6,970 nt of DNA from the NCBI GenBank assembly GCA_937906485.1, contig CALCYB010000121.1, forward strand, positions 1 to 6,970, read 5' to 3'. Numbering within the stretch: position 1 is the first letter of the stretch; the number at the start of each line of letters is the position of its first letter. Below the pieces are notes generated by a model. That model had not been told where the DNA came from. It saw only the letters and a program-made list of their open reading frames with translations, and ran no database searches. The translations under genes were made by a program, and so were the position numbers. This DNA comes from an uncultured Rikenellaceae bacterium. GTDB taxonomy: Bacteria > Bacteroidota > Bacteroidia > Bacteroidales > UBA932. Shown piece by piece: positions 1-6,472 of the stretch.

Positions 1-2584
1 AGGTGCCGGTGTCGTCGTATCCGCGGAGGGTGTAGGTGCCGGATGCAGCACTGTTTCGGGCAGAGAGTGTGCCATCCGGATCAATTTGAAGATCATCGGA
101 TTCCAATCCTTCCGAGTCAAAGAATTTCCAGTGGATGCCGGTCAGGGGAGAATGGTCAAAGTCCACCAGCAGGGTGTTCGGATAGTCGGGAATGGGCCGA
201 TCATTGGGATAGATCGAGGTATTGAGCAGGTTATGGCGGGTCAAGGATGCACTGACCCCGGGCCTGACGGTGAAGGTGACTTCGTCATAGATTTGAGGCA
301 ACTCTTTGTAGCTGGCTCGTATGGTAACGGTGTTTGCATCGCTTCTGAGCAGGCCGGTGAGTAGGCCTAGGTCCGAGAGGGACACATAGTCATTACCTTG
401 GCGGATTTCCCATTGGATATGAAGCTGGGTAGATTGCGCGGGAGAAGAGATGGTCTGCAACTGAATCTGTTGGTTTTCGTAGATGGTCTGTTGTTCCTCA
501 CCGATGATCCGCAGAGTAGGGGCGACAACAACGATATCCACCACTTGTTGGAGCCCTGTGGGGATTTGGGCGATGACCTGCACCCTGCCTGGGCGTATGG
601 GTTGGGCCCATCCCTTGTCCGAAAAGGTCAGGATGTTGGTCTGCAGGGAATTCCAACTGACGGTTGCGTCAGAAGGCTCGAGTTGCTCCGGAACAATGAC
701 TTCAGGAACGCCCATGCAAAGCTGGTAGATGGAATTCTTGAAGGTCAGGTTGCCCAAACTCACTTGCACCTGTTGGGTACGTTGGATGTCGTTGAGTTGT
801 CCGGTGACTTGAAAGGTGCAAAGATCCGGTTGATTGGGGATCCAGTTGTCCGGCAAACGTACCACCAACGTACTTTTTTCCAGTGATACCAGACCGGACA
901 TTCCGCTTTGGTGCTGAAGGCTGTATTGCGGAACGCCTGCGGGTTGCGCGCTATGGGTAATGGTCCAGGGAGTATTGTAATTGGGGTACAACGTGGGAAT
1001 GGGATCGATGACGAAGGTTTTGGATGAGACCTCAAGCGTGACGGAGTCCGCGCAGTTGCCGCTCTGGGTTCGGGCGATGATTTTGCAACTGCCCAGCGCC
1101 CGGCCGATAGCCAGGCCGTTTTGGTTGATGGTGGCGATTTTGGGGTTGCTGCTGCTCCAAACCACGCCCGAACTACCGGCTTCCGGAGGAAGAATCTTGG
1201 CAGAGAATTGGAGGGATCCGTTAGCCAGGACATTGCCAATTCTGGGAGAAATGGTGATGGAGGTCGGGGGAACATAGGTGTTGACTTGAATTTGGGAGGT
1301 CCCCTGGATTCTTGTTCCGTCAGTGGAGGTCGCCGTAATGATGCAGCTGCCGTTTCCTTTGGCGGTTACCACGCCTTGTGGTGAAACCGTCGCTACCTGT
1401 TCGTTGGAACTGGACCAACTGACCGCCGGATTGGCTGCGGAAGCAGGCTGGACATGAGCCTGCAGTGGAATTACCTGTCCAATCCGGGTCAGGGTGTAGG
1501 AGGAGGGCGATATTGTAATATCGGTGACACGGTCTTGCATGCTGCTGGTCTCAATCCGCCAGGAGGTTTCATTCAGCCCGTCGCCATAGAAACGGGTATG
1601 GCAGGTATAAAGCGTGTTGCGTTGGAGATCAAAGTTGTCCAAGAAACGGCCGTCGTGCAGGTAGTAACGGTAAATCAGGTGCTCGTCGCAATGGGTCCGG
1701 CTCCGGTAGTTGACTGTAAATTCAATGTAGGTGCACAAGTTTTCATGGGAAGCAGGGGGAAGGTGCGTGGAGGGATCGGTGTTGCCTTCCAGCAGGTCAC
1801 CCTGGCAGTTTTCCGGAAGATAAAAATCCACTCCCCGGTCCCAGAGGTCCGCCAAGGCTTCGCCTGTTTTAGCATAGGCATTATCGCCTACCCAATTGGG
1901 GTCTGAGGCCTTGCTCTGGTCAAAGAAACCCACGCGGCGGTTGAGGTTTCTGATTTGTATCTGCTTGATTTCAAAACATTCCACGTCTTTGCTTAGTCCG
2001 GAGGTGTCGGCTATTATCCGGAGTTTGGCGACAAGCCGGCTCAGACGTAGGGTTTTGACGTCCCCATGGTTGAATGTTTCATTTTCCAGTTTTCCCGACA
2101 TGGGCAGGGGCATGTTTTGGGAAAAACCGGCCGTCAGGTAGTCCCAATAGGTCTTCCTGAGGCCGTCCTTAGTGACGGTCAGGAGTTTTTTTGTCCAGTC
2201 TCCGACATTGGCTACCACATACAGATCGGCCTTTTTGCCCGGTTGGATACGCAGTCGGATGGCCTTGTCCGGGGCATCCGTGTACAGTGAGGTAATCAGG
2301 TTGCCTTGTCGGTCGTACAGAAAGAAGCTGGCATTGCTGATGGTGATTTCCTGCTCGGTGGCGTTGCTGTCCGGTGGCTCAAGGGCGGGGATGGGGGATG
2401 ATGCTTGGACGGTATTCCGAGACAGGTCCGGCAGGGCGTCCCTGTACTGGAAGGAAAGCAGGAGGCCTTCTTCGGTGGATGGATAGTCTGCTTTTTGGTC
2501 CTGGCAGGCGGACAACAGCAGTCCGGTCAGCGCAATCAGCACAATTTTAGCCAGGGTGTTGGGTTTGAGACAGGTATGGGTCAT
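1..2584 (-). CDS. DUF4906-type fimbrillin-like lipoprotein with tandem Ig-like domains, candidate pilus tip adhesin (3' end beyond window)
   Basis: An open frame of 861 codons with no stop runs from the ATG at 2584 off the left edge. The first 27 residues form a lipoprotein signal peptide (hydrophobic core IVLIALTGLLL, lipobox LLSAC, lipidated Cys27). Residues ~38-345 look like a fimbrillin/DUF4906 module: an ISNASFFLYD strand at 82-91, YVVANVGD at 122-129, PLPMSG at 159-164, LSRLVAKLRI at 181-190, the YLPENCQG motif at 255-262 that I associate with DUF4906 proteins, and a QRNTLYT strand at 321-327. From ~354 onward come Ig-like domains, the first two clearly BIG_2. Family knowledge places such proteins on the cell surface or pilus. 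A tip or accessory adhesin role is inferred from the adjacent stalk and anchor genes. Arg56 (LPDLSR) is a possible protease maturation site. Start choice: the ATG at 2584 gives a normal-length signal peptide. An in-frame ATG at 2611, directly abutting the upstream stop, would add nine residues and cannot be excluded. Neither has a clear ribosome-binding site. Confidence 0.85.
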   Translation of the reverse strand, partial: MTHTCLKPNTLAKIVLIALTGLLLSACQDQKADYPSTEEGLLLSFQYRDALPDLSRNTVQASSPIPALEPPDSNATEQEITISNASFFLYDRQGNLITSLYTDAPDKAIRLRIQPGKKADLYVVANVGDWTKKLLTVTKDGLRKTYWDYLTAGFSQNMPLPMSGKLENETFNHGDVKTLRLSRLVAKLRIIADTSGLSKDVECFEIKQIQIRNLNRRVGFFDQSKASDPNWVGDNAYAKTGEALADLWDRGVDFYLPENCQGDLLEGNTDPSTHLPPASHENLCTYIEFTVNYRSRTHCDEHLIYRYYLHDGRFLDNFDLQRNTLYTCHTRFYGDGLNETSWRIETSSMQDRVTDITISPSSYTLTRIGQVIPLQAHVQPASAANPAVSWSSSNEQVATVSPQGVVTAKGNGSCIITATSTDGTRIQGTSQIQVNTYVPPTSITISPRIGNVLANGSLQFSAKILPPEAGSSGVVWSSSNPKIATINQNGLAIGRALGSCKIIARTQSGNCADSVTLEVSSKTFVIDPIPTLYPNYNTPWTITHSAQPAGVPQYSLQHQSGMSGLVSLEKSTLVVRLPDNWIPNQPDLCTFQVTGQLNDIQRTQQVQVSLGNLTFKNSIYQLCMGVPEVIVPEQLEPSDATVSWNSLQTNILTFSDKGWAQPIRPGRVQVIAQIPTGLQQVVDIVVVAPTLRIIGEEQQTIYENQQIQLQTISSPAQSTQLHIQWEIRQGNDYVSLSDLGLLTGLLRSDANTVTIRASYKELPQIYDEVTFTVRPGVSASLTRHNLLNTSIYPNDRPIPDYPNTLLVDFDHSPLTGIHWKFFDSEGLESDDLQIDPDGTLSARNSAASGTYTLRGYDDTGT
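2..1525 (-). repeat. Tandem bacterial Ig-like (BIG_2-type) domain array within the long lipoprotein
   Basis: Protein-level repeats, not DNA repeats. Domain 1 (residues ~354-435, bases 1525-1280) and domain 2 (~441-519, bases 1264-1028) are clear BIG_2 units. Each has a TxITISP opening strand, a W-S-S-S-N core (WSSSNEQVATV and WSSSNPKIATI), a following N/Q-G turn and a GSCxI(I)A strand. Residues ~523-610 are probably all-beta but do not match the pattern. Domains at ~612-690 (bases 751-515, VSWNS...DKGWA...VIAQ) and ~691-773 (bases 514-266, IQWEI...LGLLTG...VTIRA) are diverged Ig-like units. A fifth, with an IHWKFFD strand at 817-823 and LQIDPDGTLSA at 832-842, runs off the edge. Such arrays commonly act as rigid stalks that hold a binding domain away from the cell. 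The first two assignments are firm; the later ones are by pattern only. Confidence 0.7.
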
Positions 2585-2611
2585 GGTCGGGTGATTGGTG
2601 TGGATTGACAT

Positions 2612-3439
2612 CTATAAAATGGCTTCAATGGGATCCATCCGGATCCAATCCTCGGTTTCAAGGGTGAGGGTCATCAGGGAAAGGTCCAGCAAGAAGTGCC
2701 AGTCCGGCAATTCATCCTGGCTCATATCAATACCGGCTTGGTACATAGCACTGCCGATCGGGAAGCGATAGCAGGTGTTCGGATCCAGGTAAATGATCAG
2801 TTGCAGCTGATCGTCTTTTTGTCGAGGAATCCGCCCCCGGTAGAGGGAATTGTGCCGCGTTGTCGTTTGGCTGGGTTGTGTCGTCATTTTTGCTGCATCC
2901 CGGCACCCCAGCCGGTAGTGGAATTGTCCGGAAGAGACGCTCCCCTGCAGGTCGTAACCGTCTGCACTGCCCTCAAAATAGAGTTGAGGAAGGGGCTCAT
3001 CCGGCTGCTTCCCGGTGACTTCCAACGTGACTGTAATGAAGTTCTTTTGAGGACAGAGGCTGATTTGATCCTGTTCGTGGCGGAGTTCCCGTCGATGGAA
3101 GTCCGTGTAGACGGAATCTGCCTGTTTGCCGGTCGGGATGCGGTAGGTATTGCCCTGCAGTTCCATTTGCCGGATATTGCCGAAGGCCGCAACCAGTACC
3201 CATCCCTTGCGCAGAGGGATTTCATAGGGTTGGTGCCATTGCCCGGCGTACAAGGTGTCCTGAAAAATCACTTCCTGGGTTTCTGTGGCAAAGAGAAGAT
3301 GGATCTGCTCGATCTGGGAAGGAACGGAGGACAGGTCCAGACGCAACCAAGTCGGGCATCCGCTTCTCTCTTCGCGGATGCAAGCGGAGAGAAGAAGCAG
3401 TGCCCAGAATGGAAATCCTCGTTTCAGGATAGGTTTCAT
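2612..3439 (-). CDS. Mfa2/FimB-family fimbrial anchor lipoprotein
   Basis: A 275-residue protein. MKPILKRGFPFWALLLLSAC is a lipoprotein signal peptide with lipidated Cys20, followed by the CIREERSGCP segment; the short Cys-...-CP spacing after lipidation is typical of the Mfa2/FimB family. The body is beta-rich, with LRLDLS, IHLLFATE and WVLVAAFGNI strands and a C-terminal strand pair ending near Trp265 (LTLETEDWIRM). Family members stay lipid-anchored in the outer membrane, cap the base of the FimA/Mfa1 polymer and limit its length. This function is transferred by family and position. The ATG at 3439 was chosen because an AAGGAA sequence lies seven bases upstream. A TTG further upstream at 3457 would overlap the fimbrillin gene and add six residues to an already complete signal peptide. 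Only one base separates this start from the fimbrillin stop, suggesting translational coupling. Length is slightly short of the roughly 300 residues usual for this family. Confidence 0.85.
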   Translation of the reverse strand: MKPILKRGFPFWALLLLSACIREERSGCPTWLRLDLSSVPSQIEQIHLLFATETQEVIFQDTLYAGQWHQPYEIPLRKGWVLVAAFGNIRQMELQGNTYRIPTGKQADSVYTDFHRRELRHEQDQISLCPQKNFITVTLEVTGKQPDEPLPQLYFEGSADGYDLQGSVSSGQFHYRLGCRDAAKMTTQPSQTTTRHNSLYRGRIPRQKDDQLQLIIYLDPNTCYRFPIGSAMYQAGIDMSQDELPDWHFLLDLSLMTLTLETEDWIRMDPIEAIL

Positions 3440-3440
3440 G

Positions 3441-4493
3441 CTAGAATTCCTTATCAAAATGTGGCGTCGTGATCCAGTTCTCGATGGTCAGACTCAGCTC
3501 CAGGGATCCTTGGACAAGGGGCTCGTCCGGTGAGATGGAACCTTGACCGGTGACCGTGATGCCGATCGAGTAAGCAGTGTTGCGTTGGATGCCGTAATGC
3601 CCGTTAGCGGCAACATACCCGTAGTCTGTCTGGTTGATGGGAACCGGATAATAGTAGGTGGTTCCGTTGAGGTCGGCCTGCAGGACCAGTTTGCTGCAAG
3701 CATCCTGATTCTGGGTGATGTTTTCGTAGCAATAGAAATAGTGGGCTGTGGAATAGCCGGTGTCGTTGATTGTACCCGTCAAGGTGTCGTACAGTAGCCC
3801 TTCTTCGGCGAAGCCTTCCATATCGGTGAGTGAAAGGGAGCCTTGGTTGAGGATGATTGGGGTAGCCGGATTCTGGTTGTTGTAGATGATTTTTGCCGCA
3901 TGCGCGTTGGTGACGTACAGTTTGACGTTGGACAGGGTCATCCCTTCATAGGGTGTGCCGGCAAATCGGGTCTTGATGCCGCTGACTTGGATTTTGGCTA
4001 CCAGACGGCGGATGGTCACCGAGGCCTCGCCCGAAAGTCCCAGTTCCATGGAGGTTTCTCCGTACATGGTGAAGTTCCCCAATGCTTCGGTTTTCAGGTT
4101 GGCAGTCTGTTCCCGGAAATCGTCCAGGTTGGTGATGCCTTTGAAATTGTCGGTGTGGGCATTGGCCAGGACACAGATGATTTTTGGACCGGTACTGCAG
4201 GTAAGTGTCAGATCATTTAAACTGTTGCCTTGGAAGCGCTTATGGACGTCCAGTGCATAGTGGTCCGAAGCGGATGCCGCGGTGTTGCGGAAGACAAATA
4301 CGTCCAGTGTCACGATCTTGTTGTCCTGTTCCTGGGTTTGGGATACGGTGCTTTTGGTCTGGTCTGTGGCAATGCTCAGGCTCAGTGTTGCGGGTACACC
4401 TTCCGGACAGGGAGAGACTTCAGGAGTGATGGTTTCGCAGGCTGTGCTGCCGATCAGCAGGGCCATGGCCCCTAACAATAAACATCTTTTCAT
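3441..4493 (-). CDS. FimA/Mfa1-type fimbrillin, probable major (stalk) pilus subunit
   Basis: A complete 350-residue protein. A lipoprotein signal peptide ends at Cys19 (LLIGSTAC). The layout follows P. gingivalis FimA as I recall it. A pro-segment (20-47) ends at TDQTK47. The first mature strands are IVTLDVFVFRN (60-70), with KIICVLANAHTD at 104-115, FTMYGE at 141-146 and IRRLVAKIQV at 161-170. The C-terminal domain ends with IQRNTAYSIGITVTGQGS (302-319) and a last strand with IENW (Trp340). In this family the lipidated precursor is exported, cleaved after a basic residue, and polymerised by strand exchange between subunits at the cell surface. Lys47 sits where FimA has its Arg cleavage site. 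The anchor gene follows one base downstream, supporting the stalk role. An A+T-rich leader before the ATG suggests strong expression. The role as major subunit rather than accessory pilin is inferred from length and from its place beside the anchor gene. Confidence 0.85.
   Translation of the reverse strand: MKRCLLLGAMALLIGSTACETITPEVSPCPEGVPATLSLSIATDQTKSTVSQTQEQDNKIVTLDVFVFRNTAASASDHYALDVHKRFQGNSLNDLTLTCSTGPKIICVLANAHTDNFKGITNLDDFREQTANLKTEALGNFTMYGETSMELGLSGEASVTIRRLVAKIQVSGIKTRFAGTPYEGMTLSNVKLYVTNAHAAKIIYNNQNPATPIILNQGSLSLTDMEGFAEEGLLYDTLTGTINDTGYSTAHYFYCYENITQNQDACSKLVLQADLNGTTYYYPVPINQTDYGYVAANGHYGIQRNTAYSIGITVTGQGSISPDEPLVQGSLELSLTIENWITTPHFDKEF
3447..3452 (-). promoter_or_regulatory. 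Ribosome-binding site (AAGGAA) of the anchor gene
   Basis: AAGGAA on the minus strand lies inside the last codons of the fimbrillin gene, seven bases before the ATG at 3439. It is the clearest Shine-Dalgarno-like sequence in the window and decides the start of the anchor gene over the upstream TTG. Confidence 0.55.
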
Positions 4494-4557
4494 GTGTAAT
4501 GTTTTTTAGTTGGTTAAAAATTAATTAGTTAAATGTAAAAGTGGGTTATTGCTCAAA
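4494..4557 (-). promoter_or_regulatory. A+T-rich leader and possible internal promoter of the fimbrillin gene
   Basis: The 52-base gap between the OmpA-like gene and the fimbrillin gene is far richer in A+T than its surroundings. On the minus strand a TTTG (4557-4554) is followed after 16 bases by TACATTTA (4537-4530), one mismatch from the Bacteroidales -7 element TAnnTTTG. The spacing is about three bases shorter than the usual 19 or so, so the promoter call is weak. An unstructured, A-rich leader just before the ATG is itself a known feature of well-translated Bacteroidales genes and would let the pilin be made in excess of its neighbours. Confidence 0.3.
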
Positions 4558-6444
4558 CAAGCGGTATTCGCGGATGAGTTGGGCGATTTCCGGATCCAGG
4601 TTGCCCCTGAACCGCAGGGATGGGTCGTACTCCACGCTTAGCAGCAGGTGCTCCAGCGCGGTGGGGATGTCGTTGAGACGGGCACAAGCCATGGCCAGCA
4701 GGTAGTCCCGTTTTCCACCGGGTGGCAGGTGCTCAAGGATGGATCTCGCCGTATGGTTGTAATCCAGACAAAGACAGGCAAGTGCGGTGTTGTAGTCCTC
4801 GTACGGACGCAGACGGGCCAGGGCCTTTTCAAAATCCCTCTCGCGCAGGGCTTGCAATCCGGCCTCGTAGGTGGTATCGGTCTCCGTGGTATGCAGGGTG
4901 TCTTTGACCATGCCTTTGCGGTGAAGGTGAAAGTCAAAACGTACGGTTCTCATCAGGGGATAAAGTACCTGGTACAACCGGGGATAATCAGGCATCTGCC
5001 GGATCTTTATCTCTTTGATGTCTTCTGGCAGCGGGCTTTCAATCAGCTCAAGCAGGGCTTGTGGCTGTTGGAGCAGACTGTCTTTTCGGATCAGATCGGC
5101 CAGCCGCTGCCAGTCTTCCGGAATGGAACGGGTAAGCAGGGAGAAGTCATAGAGAGGGGAGGTCATCAGACTGCTGTCGCAGACCAGGTAGATGGTTTGT
5201 TGCTTTTCTTCCTGATACAAAGTCTTTTGCCGCTCCACAAAGGCTTCAAAATATTGCCGTACGGCATCGCCCCGTTCGCGGGCCAGGCGTGTGTTCAGCA
5301 GATAACTGCCCTCCGGGGAACAAGTTGAGGTGATTACCAGCGAATCAATGTCGTAGGTCTCGTTGGCCACGAGCTCCAGGATGTTGCCTTCGATTCGGGC
5401 AAGTTCATAGGCGTTTTCATGCAGACAGGTGTCAATTTCGGTGGAGCCTTGATGGAAATCCAAGTAGGCCACGGTGTTGCTGGAAGCCTTCCGTTCAATG
5501 ATCCGTTGGACGTAACGGGTCTTTTCTTCCAACAAGGTTGAAATGCTGGAGATGTAGAAGGTCAGCGGTGCCGTTGCGGGCATGGTATACAAGCGTTCAC
5601 CTTCCCGCCAGATTTCGCCCCAGAGCATCAGCTCGGCTTTGCGAAGGTGGGGTCGCGTGTTCAAGGTATAGGTATAGTCAATGGGGATTTCCTGAAACTC
5701 GCCCAGGTGCAAGGTGTCCAGATAGAGATGGTATTCCGGAAGCGGATTCTTGACCTTGCGCCGGAAAACTTCTTCAGCTCGGGCCTGGCGGCGGTTGTTG
5801 CGGCGAATCCGGCCGGACCACTGGTAGTGGGTCAGCACCTGTCGGACATCCACAGACGCGATCTTTTCATAATTGCGTTCCCAAAACCTGCGGATCTGTT
5901 GCTCGTTGCGAAGCAGACTGCTGTCTTTGATGATGGAATTCAGGAACGCTTCATATTGTCGGTAGCCCCGCAGTTGTTTTTCCCGATAGGAGGAGCCGGT
6001 AACATGGACCGGGTCCAGTTGCAGGGAGTCTTGTTGGATGATCAGAATCGGGTAAAAGCGCAGTTGCCAGGAAGGGTCCTGCAAAGGGGCGGGAACATGG
6101 ATGCGGAAAGCCAGATCGACTTTGCCCATTCTTTCGGCTACGTTGCGGAAGGTGGCCGTTATCACAGCCGGTTCAAGAACTTCACTGGCAATCATTTCCC
6201 CGTCATTGTCCTGGACGGCCCGCATCAGGAAGACGTCTTTGCCGTTCAGGTCCTTGACGATGATGGTATCCTGCGGTCGGGGTCCGTTGTCGGTGCTCAG
6301 TTCGACGGGGCGTTCCTGCTGCTGGAGCGATATGCTGGCATCCGATGCGCCTGTACGGATGTTTTTGAGCTTGGCACTGGTGCTACAGGCAACGGCCAGC
6401 CACAGGAACAGCATTCCACAGATCATTGCGCAAACAGGTTTCAT
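4546..6444 (-). CDS. Envelope lipoprotein with DUF3868-like region, OmpA-like domain and TPR-like tail
   Basis: 632 residues from the ATG at 6444. The signal peptide MKPVCAMICGMLFLWLAVAC is probably of lipoprotein type (Cys20), though the lipobox is loose. Residues ~85-165 resemble DUF3868 (ITATFRNVAERMGKVDLAFR, then SWQLRFYPILII and DPVHVTG). An arginine-rich segment lies at 211-233. Residues ~323-399 form an OmpA-like domain (VAYLDFHQGSTEID, ...TCSPEGSYLLNTRLARERGDAV). Residues ~526-630 hold helical TPR-like repeats ending in the LDPEIAQLIREY motif. Such proteins are often encoded beside DUF3575 and fimbrillin genes in Bacteroidales. A role linking the outer membrane, peptidoglycan and fimbriae is inferred, not shown. 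The ATG at 6444 was preferred because GAGAA lies five bases upstream and the signal peptide has normal length. An ATG at 6456 (four more residues) is possible. A more distant ATG at 6591 overlaps the upstream gene and is unlikely. Confidence 0.75.
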   Translation of the reverse strand: MKPVCAMICGMLFLWLAVACSTSAKLKNIRTGASDASISLQQQERPVELSTDNGPRPQDTIIVKDLNGKDVFLMRAVQDNDGEMIASEVLEPAVITATFRNVAERMGKVDLAFRIHVPAPLQDPSWQLRFYPILIIQQDSLQLDPVHVTGSSYREKQLRGYRQYEAFLNSIIKDSSLLRNEQQIRRFWERNYEKIASVDVRQVLTHYQWSGRIRRNNRRQARAEEVFRRKVKNPLPEYHLYLDTLHLGEFQEIPIDYTYTLNTRPHLRKAELMLWGEIWREGERLYTMPATAPLTFYISSISTLLEEKTRYVQRIIERKASSNTVAYLDFHQGSTEIDTCLHENAYELARIEGNILELVANETYDIDSLVITSTCSPEGSYLLNTRLARERGDAVRQYFEAFVERQKTLYQEEKQQTIYLVCDSSLMTSPLYDFSLLTRSIPEDWQRLADLIRKDSLLQQPQALLELIESPLPEDIKEIKIRQMPDYPRLYQVLYPLMRTVRFDFHLHRKGMVKDTLHTTETDTTYEAGLQALRERDFEKALARLRPYEDYNTALACLCLDYNHTARSILEHLPPGGKRDYLLAMACARLNDIPTALEHLLLSVEYDPSLRFRGNLDPEIAQLIREYRLFEQ

Positions 6445-6472
6445 AGGGATTCTCATCGAGTTTGAAAATGGA

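Noticed and set aside
760..1275. Minus-strand open frame of 171 codons inside the long lipoprotein gene
   Set aside because: It is in a different frame from the continuous 861-codon frame, is rich in Pro, Ser and Arg, and has no motif; the Ig-domain frame explains the region.
2696..3472. Plus-strand open frame of 258 codons opposite the anchor gene
   Set aside because: Antisense shadow of the Mfa2/FimB-family gene; no signal peptide or family motif of its own.
4499..4535. Possible terminator or invertible-promoter repeat in the A+T-rich gap
   Set aside because: TTAATTAGTTAA (4521-4532) is only a short, imperfect A+T palindrome; no G+C-rich stem with a T-run and no pair of inverted repeats was seen.
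4648..5328. Plus-strand open frame of 226 codons
   Set aside because: Antisense shadow of the C-terminal half of the OmpA-like lipoprotein gene.
5647..6465. Plus-strand open frame of 272 codons opposite the OmpA-like gene
   Set aside because: It is antisense to a gene with clear domains and a signal peptide, its composition looks like a mirrored frame, and it has no recognisable motif.
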